Shown: positions 16,380 through 25,223, counted from the stretch's first letter. The stretch is 61,542 nucleotides of DNA from Lactobacillus gallinarum DSM 10532 = JCM 2011 (GCF_001434975.1 NZ_AZEL01000079.1:1-61542); one strand, 5' to 3'. Program-made: numbers and translations. The notes: a model not told the origin generated them from the sequence alone.

Positions 16380-17894
16380 TTAAATCATCCCTGCAACTAA
16401 ACCAACTACATACAAGAAGATACAACAAATCACAAGATACAAACTGCCCCACTTGACAGTCTCCTTCAAGATCTCGCCTTCGTCACCTTCACGGTTGATC
16501 GCACCGGTTGCTACCGCAATATTCTGTGGGGACAGCATCCCTGCCGTTGCACCCGTCATGTTCGATGCCACAACCCAGTACTTGCTTACACCTAGGTCCG
16601 CTGCTGCTGACAGTTGCAAGTTACCAAAGAGCACGTTAGCTGAAGTGGCAGAACCAGTTAAGAATGTTCCTAATGCCCCAATAAGTGGTGCAAATAATGG
16701 ATAAGCTGGCCCTAATAAGCTAACTAAGGCCACTGCTAATGCATCGGTCATTCCTGCATAGACCATTACTTTGGCTAATCCTACAATTGCACAAACCGTA
16801 ATTGTTGTCTTCCAGACGCTCTTAATTACTTGTCCTAAAATTTGCATCATTTTCTTAAAACTAACGCCCTGAATTGCCCCACCGATTAAAGTAGCAACAA
16901 AAAGCAACGTACCTGGAGACGACAACCAGCTAATTGACAAGGTATTCGGATTTTTCCCCGTATAAACAACCAAATTAGTTGTCACCTTATTAAGTAAATT
17001 ATTAACTGCTGGCACCAATGATGATGCAAAAATGACGAAGATGAAGACTAAGATAAATGGTGAACATGCCTTAAGCATTTCATTTGTACTTGGACGCTCC
17101 ACATCAGATTCTTCCTCATCTTCATGCCATCTAGTAAACAAAACCGTAATAGCGATTGAGCAAAGAGAACCTACAATTGCAGGTAATTCTGCACCGACAA
17201 ATTTGGCAGCTATTACCTGGGGAATAGCCATTCCTAGTCCTGACATCAAGGTAATTAAGCCAACGCCTTTTACAGCTTTAATACTGCCTTCTGTCAAAAT
17301 CACCAGGATAAATGGTACTAACACTACCAATACAAATAATTGCAAAGTTACAATGAAAGATAAATTTTCTTGCTTCAAGTTAGTTACTTCAGCCAATGTT
17401 AAAATCGGCAAACCAATTGCACCAAAAGCTGTTGCTGTTGTGTTGGCAATCAAACTAATTACTGATGCTCTAATTGGATCTAACCCAAAAGCAATCAAAA
17501 TACCTGCCGCGATTGCTACTGCTGTACCAAAACCTGCAATTGATTCAAGAAAGCCACCAAAGCCCCAAGCGATAATTAGCACGATAATACGCTTATCAGT
17601 TGAAATTGTGGCCAGCATATTCTGAATGGTTTTCATTCTGCCCGACTCAGTAGTCACATTGTATGCGAATAACGCCATCACGATCACGAACATGATTGGC
17701 CAAATACCCATGATGATCCCTTCTAAGGCTCCCGTCATGGTATCTAAAACAGGTAATTTAAAGCTAAAAATTGCAAGCACAATTGTTAATACCAATCCAA
17801 TTACACAAGCTCGTGCAGCTGGCATGCGCATCACACCAAGTGAAATAATCAACCAAATGATTGGCAACAACGCAATCGCAAACTTAATCCACAT
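16380..17894 (-). CDS. lctP: L-lactate permease
   Basis: Proton-coupled lactate transporter of the LctP/LldP family: 504 aa, 12-14 hydrophobic segments, with the family motif GGFLESIAGFGTAVAIAAGIL near residues 113-132 and the repeated-half motif GALGTFLTGSATSANVLFGNLQ near 404-425. It moves lactate across the membrane; in a lactic acid bacterium it may work in either direction. ATG with AAAGGA about 8 nt upstream and a good promoter (17924-17952). Nothing that looks like a lactate oxidation operon is beside it. Confidence 0.93.
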   Translation of the reverse strand: MWIKFAIALLPIIWLIISLGVMRMPAARACVIGLVLTIVLAIFSFKLPVLDTMTGALEGIIMGIWPIMFVIVMALFAYNVTTESGRMKTIQNMLATISTDKRIIVLIIAWGFGGFLESIAGFGTAVAIAAGILIAFGLDPIRASVISLIANTTATAFGAIGLPILTLAEVTNLKQENLSFIVTLQLFVLVVLVPFILVILTEGSIKAVKGVGLITLMSGLGMAIPQVIAAKFVGAELPAIVGSLCSIAITVLFTRWHEDEEESDVERPSTNEMLKACSPFILVFIFVIFASSLVPAVNNLLNKVTTNLVVYTGKNPNTLSISWLSSPGTLLFVATLIGGAIQGVSFKKMMQILGQVIKSVWKTTITVCAIVGLAKVMVYAGMTDALAVALVSLLGPAYPLFAPLIGALGTFLTGSATSANVLFGNLQLSAAADLGVSKYWVVASNMTGATAGMLSPQNIAVATGAINREGDEGEILKETVKWGSLYLVICCIFLYVVGLVAGMI

Positions 17895-17923
17895 CTAACC
17901 CATCCTTTATCGTAAAATATCTT

Positions 17924-17952
17924 ATAATATATTTAATCATTAAATAAGTCAA
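17924..17952 (-). promoter_or_regulatory. Promoter of lctP
   Basis: Reverse strand: -35 TTGACT (17947-17952), 17-nt spacer, -10 TATTAT (17924-17929), 30 nt before the lctP start codon. Confidence 0.75.
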
Positions 17953-18008
17953 AAGTTAAAACCAAATACTCAAATTTTATTAATTATTACAAATTCTAAA
18001 ATTTTTGC

Positions 18009-18106
18009 TTGCAACTTTGCTCAACAAACTATATAACAATTAATGGAAAGTAAAATTTCTCACATCATTTGAGAACTACTCCTCGGAATGGAGTAGTTCT
18101 TTTTCT
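18009..18106 (+). ncRNA. Possible short orphan transcript with promoter and terminator
   Basis: On the forward strand, with no forward gene nearby: TTGCAA (18009-18014), 17-nt spacer, TATAAC (18032-18037), then at 18072-18100 an 11-bp perfect stem AGAACTACTCC/GGAGTAGTTCT followed by TTTTCTTTTT. A start near 18044 would give an RNA of about 62 nt. The only ORF in it encodes 9 residues. It lies divergent to lctP. Confidence 0.4.
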
Positions 18107-18113
18107 TTTTCAA

Positions 18114-18142
18114 ATAAAAAACAGGTTGAATTTCTCAACCTG
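18114..18142 (-). terminator. Terminator of the metal ABC transporter operon
   Basis: Stem CAGGTTGA/TCAACCTG with a 5-nt loop and T6 on the reverse strand, 12 nt beyond the permease stop. Confidence 0.8.
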
Positions 18143-18153
18143 CTTTATTTCTA

Positions 18154-18948
18154 TTAACGATGTTTAACTACATGGAGGCCATAAGCAACCAGATAAATTA
18201 CTACTTCGATTGTAGCAATAAAGAATGTGACAGGCCAATTAGTGATAAAACCTAAGTATAGACCTGCCCAAACACCGATTAAGGCAAAGAAAACCGACCA
18301 TGCAATCATCGCTGGAATTGTTCGACCAATATAACGGGCCGTTGAAGATGGCAATGTTAGCAAAATAAATACTAACAATGAACCAACAATTTGTGCACCG
18401 ATAGCAACTGACATAGCTAAAGAAATTAAGAAAACAATTCCTACTAAGCCAGTATGCACACCGTGCGCAATCGCACCTATATGGTCAAATGAATCAAAGT
18501 TCAAGTTCCTTTGAACCAGCAAAATCATCAGCAAAACGATAACTGATAAAACAACCAATTGGATTACGCCTTGCTTGTCTACACCGATAATACTACCGAA
18601 CAAAATATTCGTCGCATAACGGCTGTTAGACCCTGAAATAGCTAGGAACAAGACACCCAATCCAATAAACAGTGCAGAAATCGCACTAATTGAAGATTCC
18701 TTTTGATCACTATGCAAAGACAATTCACCAACGCCAATCGAACCTAATAACGTGAAGAGTAGCATCCCCCATAACGGCGCAATACCGATAAACACGGCAA
18801 AGGCTGCCCCCGCAAAGCCAATTTCTGACAAAGTATGAGCTAAAAAGGCATAGCTGCGTGCTACAACATAAACTCCGACGACCCCACAGGTAATCGCAAT
18901 AAATGTACTTGCTAAGAAGGCATAACGCATAAATTCATATTGAAACAT
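18154..18948 (-). CDS. Metal ABC transporter permease (ZnuB/MntB family)
   Basis: ABC-3 family permease, 264 aa with about eight hydrophobic helices and the family's early motif SYAFLAHTLSEIGFAGAAFAV (ARSYAFLAHTLSEIGFAG region, residues 31-48). It forms the membrane channel for Zn2+ or Mn2+ import with the ATPase and binding protein encoded just upstream; its start overlaps the ATPase stop by one base. Last gene of the operon, closed by a terminator. Confidence 0.9.
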   Translation of the reverse strand: MFQYEFMRYAFLASTFIAITCGVVGVYVVARSYAFLAHTLSEIGFAGAAFAVFIGIAPLWGMLLFTLLGSIGVGELSLHSDQKESSISAISALFIGLGVLFLAISGSNSRYATNILFGSIIGVDKQGVIQLVVLSVIVLLMILLVQRNLNFDSFDHIGAIAHGVHTGLVGIVFLISLAMSVAIGAQIVGSLLVFILLTLPSSTARYIGRTIPAMIAWSVFFALIGVWAGLYLGFITNWPVTFFIATIEVVIYLVAYGLHVVKHR

Positions 18949-19595
18949 TATTCGAAATCCTCCTTAAACTCACTCATCTTTCCTTGTCTGATTGAACCCT
19001 TGTTAAGGTACAAGTAATCAGTCATATATTTTTTAGCTAACGGAATATCATGAGTAACGAACAAAACCGTAATTTTGTGTTCTTGATTAAGGTGCTTGAT
19101 TAGCCCCATTAATTCTTCCTTAGCCGCCGGATCAAGACTCGCTGTTGCTTCATCCAAGATAATCATATTAGGACTATCCAGCAGCGCCTGAGCTAAATAT
19201 GCACGCTGTTTTTGACCTCCTGAAGCTTCACCCATTCGAGTATCCTTAATCGAATCTAAGTGAGTTTCAATCAATTGATGATCAATTTGATCCTTCACCT
19301 TTTTTGTTTTAAAAAGTGGTGCATTTAAACCTATAAATGCACGAATTGAAAGTGGATATTCTGAATCAATATTTCTAAATTGTGGCACATAGCCTAATTT
19401 AACATCTGATGAGAAATTATAACTACCATCAGTTGGCGTAAGCATCCCCATCAAAATCTTAATTAATGTTGTCTTTCCCGTTCCGTTTGGTCCCAAGAGA
19501 GCAGTCATTGATCCTTTTTCAAGATGAAAGTTAATATCCTGAAAAACGGTCTTTGTATCAAATCTCATTGAAAGATCATTCACATCTAAAATCAA
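18948..19595 (-). CDS. Metal ABC transporter ATPase (ZnuC/MntA family)
   Basis: ATP-binding subunit of 215 aa: Walker A GPNGTGKTT, Q-loop region LGYVPQFRNID (typical of the ABC-3 metal group), a degenerate signature ASGGQKQRAYLAQAL, Walker B MIILDEAT and switch His in VTHD. Powers the ZnuB-like permease at the inner face of the membrane. It sits between the binding-protein and permease genes, in the usual order. Confidence 0.9.
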   Translation of the reverse strand: MILDVNDLSMRFDTKTVFQDINFHLEKGSMTALLGPNGTGKTTLIKILMGMLTPTDGSYNFSSDVKLGYVPQFRNIDSEYPLSIRAFIGLNAPLFKTKKVKDQIDHQLIETHLDSIKDTRMGEASGGQKQRAYLAQALLDSPNMIILDEATASLDPAAKEELMGLIKHLNQEHKITVLFVTHDIPLAKKYMTDYLYLNKGSIRQGKMSEFKEDFE

Positions 19596-19626
19596 TTTAG
19601 CATCCCCTTTACTTGCTAAATTCTAT

Positions 19627-20529
19627 CTATTTTTTGCTAATATTAGCTAAATTTTGGTAATTTTCTCTCATCCAATCCAAGTAAGTTATATGATTTGGAA
19701 TTGTTTCGCGAACGTTAAGTACTGGCACACCGTTTTCCTTAGCAAGCTTAACAAAAGTCTTAACAGTTGAACTACTTGCTTGAGTGTTATTAACAAAGAA
19801 TGCGATCTTCTTATCCTTAATTTCATTAGTCATCTTGTTGATGGTCTTAGGACTTGGATCAGTACCATTTTCAATTGCTTCTTCAAATTCCTTGTCGCCA
19901 ATCTTGTAATCAGCTTCTTCTAAACCGTAATCAAAAACAGGTTCACTAACGAAAACAGGCTTATTGTTCTTCTTATCAGTTGACTTGGCAATTTGCTTGA
20001 TCTTAGCAACTTTAGCTAAGTACTTGTCACCATTTTCCTTAAAGTAAGCTGCATGTTTTTTGTCTAACTTAGACAGACGCTTAACTAAGTAGTTAACATA
20101 CTTGGTTGGCATATCTAAATCATACCAGATATGAGGGTTGTCGCCCTTCTTGAGTCCCATTAAGTCTTCGCCCACCAAGACTGGTTTCTTGCTTACTGAA
20201 CTAGCTAACTTGTTCATCCAAGTGTCATAACCCAAGCCATTAGCTACGATAATGTCAGCCTTAGTCAATTCCTTGGCATCTGCAGTTGTTGGTTCAAAAT
20301 CGTGTGGGTCAGTTGCACTGTTTTTAATAATGGCTTGAACACTGCCGTACTTACCTACAACATTCTTAGCAATATCTGCATAAACATTAGTTGTAGTCAC
20401 AATTGAAACCTTGTCAGAGTTAGTTTTTGCACCTTTTTTATTTGAGCATGCGGAAGCTAAGAGCATAATCATGCCCATTAATCCCATGATAAAAAGTGAC
20501 TTAGTAATTCTAGATTTTATTTTTCTCAA
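19627..20529 (-). CDS. Metal-binding lipoprotein of the Zn/Mn ABC importer
   Basis: Solute-binding protein of cluster A-I, 300 aa. A type II signal with lipobox LASAC (Cys near residue 28) anchors it outside the membrane. Metal ligands by family position: His in TDPHDFEP, His in DNPHIWYD, and Glu in VFVSEPVFDYGLEEADY; a Glu at the third position is more like Mn-type PsaA/MtsA than ZnuA, and there is no His-rich loop. The substrate is therefore Zn or Mn. The start is a TTG at 20529: GGAGGA lies 7 nt before it, whereas the ATG 15 nt upstream is inside that ribosome site. Confidence 0.9.
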   Translation of the reverse strand: MRKIKSRITKSLFIMGLMGMIMLLASACSNKKGAKTNSDKVSIVTTTNVYADIAKNVVGKYGSVQAIIKNSATDPHDFEPTTADAKELTKADIIVANGLGYDTWMNKLASSVSKKPVLVGEDLMGLKKGDNPHIWYDLDMPTKYVNYLVKRLSKLDKKHAAYFKENGDKYLAKVAKIKQIAKSTDKKNNKPVFVSEPVFDYGLEEADYKIGDKEFEEAIENGTDPSPKTINKMTNEIKDKKIAFFVNNTQASSSTVKTFVKLAKENGVPVLNVRETIPNHITYLDWMRENYQNLANISKK

Positions 20530-20598
20530 TATAATTTCCTCCATACAAAAAAAGCATTTAAATCAGAAAGTTCAGCAATTCTTTTCTGACTTAAAGTT

Positions 20599-20627
20599 AG
20601 AATAAGCTAGTTTGATAATCGTGTCAA
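20599..20627 (-). promoter_or_regulatory. Promoter of the metal importer operon
   Basis: Reverse strand: consensus -35 TTGACA (20622-20627), 17-nt spacer, -10 TATTCT (20599-20604). It lies between the ArsR gene and the lipoprotein gene, so the importer has its own promoter. Confidence 0.8.
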
Positions 20628-20644
20628 TATTTTTAAGCGTATAC

Positions 20645-20702
20645 AAATAGCACCAGTGCCTCTTAGACCTGATGCTATCAATAAAAACTTATAAATTATA
20701 AG
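20645..20702. promoter_or_regulatory. Inverted repeats upstream of the metal importer promoter
   Basis: Two elements: arms ATAGCACCAG (starting 20647) and CTGATGCTAT (ending 20678) with one mismatch and a 12-nt loop; and a perfect 15-bp palindrome CTTATAAATTATAAG at 20688-20702. Both lie just upstream of the -35 box and downstream of the ArsR gene. Either could be an operator; the palindrome is of ArsR-site length. Confidence 0.4.
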
Positions 20703-20797
20703 AAATGTTTAAAATATAAAACTTGCTGAATTTTATTTAAATGCTTTTGTTCTAGAATTACATCATTATATAAACATATTTTTATATGCTTGTCAAA

Positions 20798-21079
20798 CTA
20801 TTCTTTGACGTGCTGACGTAAAACATCCAAGATTTTAATAATATGATTATCAGCTAAACTATAGTACTTTTCCTGCTTAACCCGTTCACTTTTAACCAAC
20901 TTAGCTTCTTCTAAAATTCTAAGATGACGTGAAATAGCCGGTTGACTCACATCGAATTGCTTAACCAAATTATTTACACTACTTTTTTGATGATCATTTA
21001 AATAATAAAGAATCTGAATACGAATTGGATGATTGAGAGCCCTGGTGATCCGGATAATTTGATCGTTCAACTTTTTCAC
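20798..21079 (-). CDS. ArsR/SmtB family metal-sensing repressor
   Basis: Winged-helix regulator of 93 aa with recognition helix SQPAISRHLRILEEAKLV and wing SERVKQEKYYSL. The C-terminal alpha-5 zinc site is complete: Asp77-x-His79, ten residues, His90-x2-Glu93, the exact SmtB spacing DxH-x10-HxxE. No alpha-3N cysteine box. SmtB/CzrA proteins release DNA when zinc binds. It is transcribed toward, and lies 270 bp before, the metal importer operon, which has its own promoter; see the finding on this regulatory puzzle. Confidence 0.9.
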   Translation of the reverse strand: MKKLNDQIIRITRALNHPIRIQILYYLNDHQKSSVNNLVKQFDVSQPAISRHLRILEEAKLVKSERVKQEKYYSLADNHIIKILDVLRQHVKE

Positions 21080-21123
21080 CTACTTACTAGTTTTAGCTTA
21101 ATATATCCCTTAATTTTTCTCAC

Positions 21124-21148
21124 AAAAAAACGCTACCCGAAGGTAGCG
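21124..21148 (-). terminator. Terminator of the fru operon
   Basis: Stem CGCTACC/GGTAGCG, 4-nt loop, then T7 on the reverse strand. A further hairpin AGTATCTTGA/TCAAGATACT (21162-21196) stands between fruA and this terminator. Confidence 0.85.
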
Positions 21149-21272
21149 CAAAACATAACAGAGTATCTTGACTCAAGTAGAGATCATCAAGATACTTATA
21201 TTATAATACGTTTTTTACATAATGGAGCATTTTTAATTAATAACTTAAATTATTTTACTCCAGTACATATTT

Positions 21273-23267
21273 TTATTCGTCAGGATCGTCCTTAACGTTC
21301 TTCTTCCAGAAACTCATGATCAAACCGGCTACGATAGAACCGATAATAGTTGCCAAGAAGTAGAACAAAATGTGACTTGGTCCACCAATGTTACCAGCAA
21401 GTGGTGATACCCAAAGACCACCGTGAGGAGCTGGAACACCAACGTGCCATAAACCAACTAACGCACCACCAACAGCTGAACCGATAATACATGAAGGAAT
21501 TACACGACCTGGATCAGCAGCTGCAAATGGAATAGCACCTTCAGTAATGAATGAGAATCCTAATACCCAGTTTGAAACACCTGCACGACGTTCTTCCAAA
21601 GTATATCTATTCTTGAAGAAAGTAGTACCGATAGCAGTAGCAAATGGTGGAACCATACCACCAACCATAACAGCAGCCATTAAGATAGCAGCAGTAGTTG
21701 AGTGTGGGTCGTTAGCAAAAGCACCTGAAGCAAATACGTAAGCAGCCTTGTTGAAAGGACCACCCATATCGATTGACATCATACCTGCCAAGATAGTAGT
21801 AAGAAGTACCAAGTTACCAGTACCCATACCATTCAAGAAGTGGGTAATAGCAAAGTTAATACCACTGAAGATTGGGTTAATGATGTAGAACATAATAGCT
21901 GCGATTAACAGCAAACCTAAGATTGGGTAGAACAGCATTGGCTTCATACCTTCAACTGAGTGAGGTAATTTAGCAAATAGCTTCTTTAAACCAACCATTA
22001 AGTAACCAGCGATGAAACCGGCAGCAATACCACCTAAGAATCCAGCTGGTGAAGTTGCGTGTGATTGAACGTTAACTTGGAATTGACCGTTAACGATCGC
22101 AGCCATGTAACCACCAACGAAACCTGGCATAAGAGCTGGCAAGTCACCGATTGATTCAGCAATGTAAGCAGCAAGAACTGGAACCATGAAAGCAAAGGCC
22201 AAGTTACCAGCGTTGTTCAAGAAGATAAATGCAGGAGACTTAGCACCACCACCGTAGTTTTCTACGATGAAGGAGATAGCCATCAAGATACCACCACCAA
22301 TAACGAATGGAAGCATGTGGCTGATACCGTTCATTAAGTTCTTGTAAATACCTGCCCATAAGCCTGGCTTTTCAGTGCTTGATGATTCTTCTGACTTGTC
22401 AGATGCACTTGCGTGGTAAACATCTGCCTTGTCATCCATAATGTCATCAATCAATTCACCTGGCTTGTTGATACCATCAACAACTGGACGGTTAACTAAG
22501 TGCTTACCGTCAAAACGTGGCATATCAACTTTCTTATCAGAAGCGATAATAACACCTTTAGCACGCTTAATTTCATCAGGGGTTAACTTATCCTTAACAC
22601 CTTCTGAACCGTTAGTTTCGATTCTAACTTCGATACCGCGCTTCTTACCTTCCTTGATCAAGGCTTCTTGAGCCATGTAAGTATGGGCAATACCGTTGAT
22701 ACATGCAGTAACACCAACGATCAAAGGCTTGTTATCATCTGAACTACCTTGAGCTTTAGCAGCTTCCTTAGCCTTTTTAGCTTCGGCAGCCTTCTTGTCT
22801 TCTTCGTCCTTCTTAGTTTCAGCCTTTTCGAAAAGATCGATAACTTCTTCTGGAGTCTTAGCAGCCTTAAGTTTTTCAACCAATTCTGGATCAATTAATA
22901 AACCAGAAAGCTTAGCTAAAGCTTGAAGGTGAGTATTGTCAGCACCAGCTGGTGCAGTAATCATGAAGAATAAGTGAACTGGTTGACCATCAAGTGAGTT
23001 GTAGTCAATACCTTCTTTACTCTTAGCGAACAACACACGAGCCTTGTTAATTAACTTGTTACGTGCGTGAGGCATCGCAATTCCGCCACCAATACCGGTA
23101 GTAGATTCATTTTCACGGTCCCAGATGGACTTGATAAATGCATCTTCGTCGTTAACGATATCGGTTGCAACTTCAAGGTCAGCCATTTCTTTAATGGCAT
23201 CTTCTTTGTTTTTAGCCTTGAGTTCCATAATCATGGACTCAGGACTTAATATGTCCTTAATTCTCAT
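21273..23267 (-). CDS. fruA: Fructose PTS enzyme IIABC
   Basis: Phosphotransferase permease, 664 aa, importing fructose as fructose-1-phosphate. EIIA at 1-150 with phosphorylated His67 (GIAMPHAR); an Ala/Lys/Glu-rich linker 150-180; EIIB at 182-275 with Cys189 in VTACINGIAHTYMAQ (the usual CPTG is CING here); EIIC from about 310 with eight or more helices and GGGILMAISFIV. Last gene of the fruR-fruK-fruA operon, 18 nt after fruK, followed by a hairpin and a terminator. The CING substitution is noted as family variation and need not affect function. Confidence 0.95.
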   Translation of the reverse strand: MRIKDILSPESMIMELKAKNKEDAIKEMADLEVATDIVNDEDAFIKSIWDRENESTTGIGGGIAMPHARNKLINKARVLFAKSKEGIDYNSLDGQPVHLFFMITAPAGADNTHLQALAKLSGLLIDPELVEKLKAAKTPEEVIDLFEKAETKKDEEDKKAAEAKKAKEAAKAQGSSDDNKPLIVGVTACINGIAHTYMAQEALIKEGKKRGIEVRIETNGSEGVKDKLTPDEIKRAKGVIIASDKKVDMPRFDGKHLVNRPVVDGINKPGELIDDIMDDKADVYHASASDKSEESSSTEKPGLWAGIYKNLMNGISHMLPFVIGGGILMAISFIVENYGGGAKSPAFIFLNNAGNLAFAFMVPVLAAYIAESIGDLPALMPGFVGGYMAAIVNGQFQVNVQSHATSPAGFLGGIAAGFIAGYLMVGLKKLFAKLPHSVEGMKPMLFYPILGLLLIAAIMFYIINPIFSGINFAITHFLNGMGTGNLVLLTTILAGMMSIDMGGPFNKAAYVFASGAFANDPHSTTAAILMAAVMVGGMVPPFATAIGTTFFKNRYTLEERRAGVSNWVLGFSFITEGAIPFAAADPGRVIPSCIIGSAVGGALVGLWHVGVPAPHGGLWVSPLAGNIGGPSHILFYFLATIIGSIVAGLIMSFWKKNVKDDPDE

Positions 23268-23285
23268 ATATCTTTCCCCTTTAAA

Positions 23286-24200
23286 TTAAGAAATTTGTCC
23301 AACCTTAATCTGTGGCAATACTGCGTCGATTTGACTCTTCACAGCGATATCCTTGGTAAATGCAGTAGCAGCACCACAAGCCATACCAATTCTAAAGCCT
23401 TCCTTAGGATCTTGAGTCTTGTAGTAAGTACCAACAAAACCAGCGATCATTGAGTCACCGGCACCAACTGAGTTGACAGCAGTACCAACGGCACCCTTAG
23501 CGTGGTATACGTGATCCTTAGTCAAAAGGAAACCACCTTCGCCAGCCATTGAAACCATGACATTTTGTGCACCCATATCAAGCAACTTTTGTGCGTATTC
23601 AAGCATCACGTCGCTAGAATCAAAGGTTACGCCAAAGAGGTCAGCCAATTCGTGGTGGTTAGGCTTGATTACTAATGGCTTGTATTCCAAAGTATCAAGA
23701 AGAGCTTGACCAGTAGTATCAACTACGAATTCTGCACCAGCTTCCTTAATAGTTGGAAGAAGTGATTGATAAAAATCAGTTGGTAAGCTTGGAGTAAGTG
23801 AACCACTCATGACAACAATGTCACCCTTTTTCAAGTCGTTCAAACGATCCTTGAAAGCAGTGATTTCTTGGTCAGTAATGTTAGGACCAGCTGCGTTAAT
23901 TTCAGTTTCCTTTTCTGCATGAATCTTAACGTTCACACGAGTGTTGTCTGAAATAGTAACGAAGTCACTTTCAATTCTCTTTTGGTTTAATTGGCGAACC
24001 AATTCCTTGCCAGTGAAACCACCAACAAAGCCCCAAGCAGTGTTATCAACACTTAATTGGTTAAGAATTTGAGAAACGTTAATTCCTTTCCCACCTGCTA
24101 AAAATGCATCATTATTAGTTCTGTTAACTTCCCCGCGGTTAACTTTTTCTAATTGAAGAACATAGTCAAGCGCTGGGTTAACAGTTACTGTATAGATCAT
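23286..24200 (-). CDS. fruK: 1-phosphofructokinase
   Basis: PfkB-family kinase of 304 aa converting fructose-1-phosphate to fructose-1,6-bisphosphate. Motifs: substrate-binding GGKGINVSQILNQL near residue 37-50 and the C-terminal PfkB signature with catalytic Asp in VNSVGAGDSMIAGFVG (about residues 242-257). Its ATG overlaps the fruR stop by one base (TAATG), so the two are translationally coupled, and fruA follows. Confidence 0.95.
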   Translation of the reverse strand: MIYTVTVNPALDYVLQLEKVNRGEVNRTNNDAFLAGGKGINVSQILNQLSVDNTAWGFVGGFTGKELVRQLNQKRIESDFVTISDNTRVNVKIHAEKETEINAAGPNITDQEITAFKDRLNDLKKGDIVVMSGSLTPSLPTDFYQSLLPTIKEAGAEFVVDTTGQALLDTLEYKPLVIKPNHHELADLFGVTFDSSDVMLEYAQKLLDMGAQNVMVSMAGEGGFLLTKDHVYHAKGAVGTAVNSVGAGDSMIAGFVGTYYKTQDPKEGFRIGMACGAATAFTKDIAVKSQIDAVLPQIKVGQIS

Positions 24201-24955
24201 TATTTTGCCTCCTCTAGGTTGATATCGGCAGGTAATGCCGCTTTTTGACTGGATTTAAGTTGATCTGTTACCACGTAAACGTCCTTGGTATTGGCGAAAA
24301 CCGCAAAGTTGCGTTCACCAATCTTGGATGAATCAGCTAAAACATAGGCATGTCTAGCTTGTTTAATTTCGGCAGCCTTAATTGCAGCTTCTTCGGGATC
24401 TGGCGTTGTAAGATTGCCATTTTTTTCGATTCCGTTAGCTCCAACAAAACTAACTGAAAAGTTCATCTCTCTAATTTGAGCGAGTGCAGTTTGACCAATC
24501 ACCGCATGAGTGTCATCTTTGACCTCGCCACCAATTAAGATGGTCTTAATGCCGTGATTCAAGCTACATAACGCCGTTTCAACACCATTGGTAATGATCT
24601 TCACCTTGGGAACATCGGCCAAAAATGGGACTAACTCATATGTGGTCGTTCCCGCATCGATAAAGACATTATCACCGGGTTGAACAAAGTTGCGAGCTGC
24701 ATACTTAGCAATCGCAATTTTAACGTCATGATTCAAATTAAAGCGGACGTTTTGGGAAACATCACGAGAAAAATTTTTTACTGATTGAGCACCACCATGC
24801 ACACGCTTAAGCATTCCGTTCTTCTCCATCTGAATAAGATCGCGACGGATAGTTGATTCGGATGTATCAGTTAAGTCGCATAACTCGCTAACGCGGCATA
24901 CTTCGTGCTGATTAACGTAGTTTTCAATTAAGCTTTGGCGTTCTTGTGTCAGCAT
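24200..24955 (-). CDS. fruR: DeoR-family regulator of the fructose operon
   Basis: A 251-aa regulator: N-terminal DeoR helix-turn-helix (residues 3-57, VSELCDLTDTSESTIRRDL) and a sugar-phosphate sensor domain with DAGTTTYELVPFL and TNGVETAL, as in FruR/LacR, which senses fructose-1-phosphate. ATG at 24955 has GAGGTG 8 nt upstream; longer in-frame openings reach into the promoter. First gene of fruRKA, so autoregulation is expected. Confidence 0.92.
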   Translation of the reverse strand: MLTQERQSLIENYVNQHEVCRVSELCDLTDTSESTIRRDLIQMEKNGMLKRVHGGAQSVKNFSRDVSQNVRFNLNHDVKIAIAKYAARNFVQPGDNVFIDAGTTTYELVPFLADVPKVKIITNGVETALCSLNHGIKTILIGGEVKDDTHAVIGQTALAQIREMNFSVSFVGANGIEKNGNLTTPDPEEAAIKAAEIKQARHAYVLADSSKIGERNFAVFANTKDVYVVTDQLKSSQKAALPADINLEEAK

Positions 24956-24976
24956 TTCTTTTTCACCTCTATCATT

Positions 24977-25005
24977 ATTGTATCCGCTTTTTTCTCCAAA
25001 ATCAA
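24977..25005 (-). promoter_or_regulatory. Promoter of fruRKA
   Basis: Reverse strand: -35 TTGATT (25000-25005), 17-nt spacer, -10 TACAAT (24977-24982). The start would fall at about 24970, right at the ribosome site, giving a leader of only about 15 nt. Upstream, AATGAA occurs three times (within about 25025-25060), possible FruR half-sites. Confidence 0.7.
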
Positions 25006-25078
25006 TCACATTTCTTCAAAAATAATCATTTTCATTAATTATTCTTCATTAAAATTCATTTTTATGCATTTTTTACGC

Positions 25079-25112
25079 AAAAAACAGATCATGTGTATTT
25101 ACATGATCTGTT
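25079..25112. terminator. Hairpin upstream of the fru promoter
   Basis: Perfect 12-bp stem AACAGATCATGT/ACATGATCTGTT with a 6-nt loop and T tracts on both strands. It lies between the NatB-like gene's own terminator and the fru promoter. Confidence 0.6.
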
Positions 25113-25182
25113 TTCGTAGTCACTGATAATTATTCTTAGTCATTTTACCCTATTTGACGAAGAATAAACAAAAATGACGAAG

Positions 25183-25210
25183 AAAAACCAGCAAGATTAT
25201 TTCTTGCTGG
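25183..25210 (-). terminator. Terminator of the NatAB-like operon
   Basis: Nine-bp stem CCAGCAAGA/TCTTGCTGG, 5-nt loop, T5 on the reverse strand, 14 nt after the stop. Confidence 0.85.
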
Positions 25211-25223
25211 CTAAATAAATATT

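Noticed and set aside
17032-17625. Forward-strand ORF of 197 codons opposite lctP
   Set aside because: It is the antisense of a well-recognised permease, lacks a ribosome site and has the Thr/Ile/Lys bias expected from the complement of hydrophobic codons.
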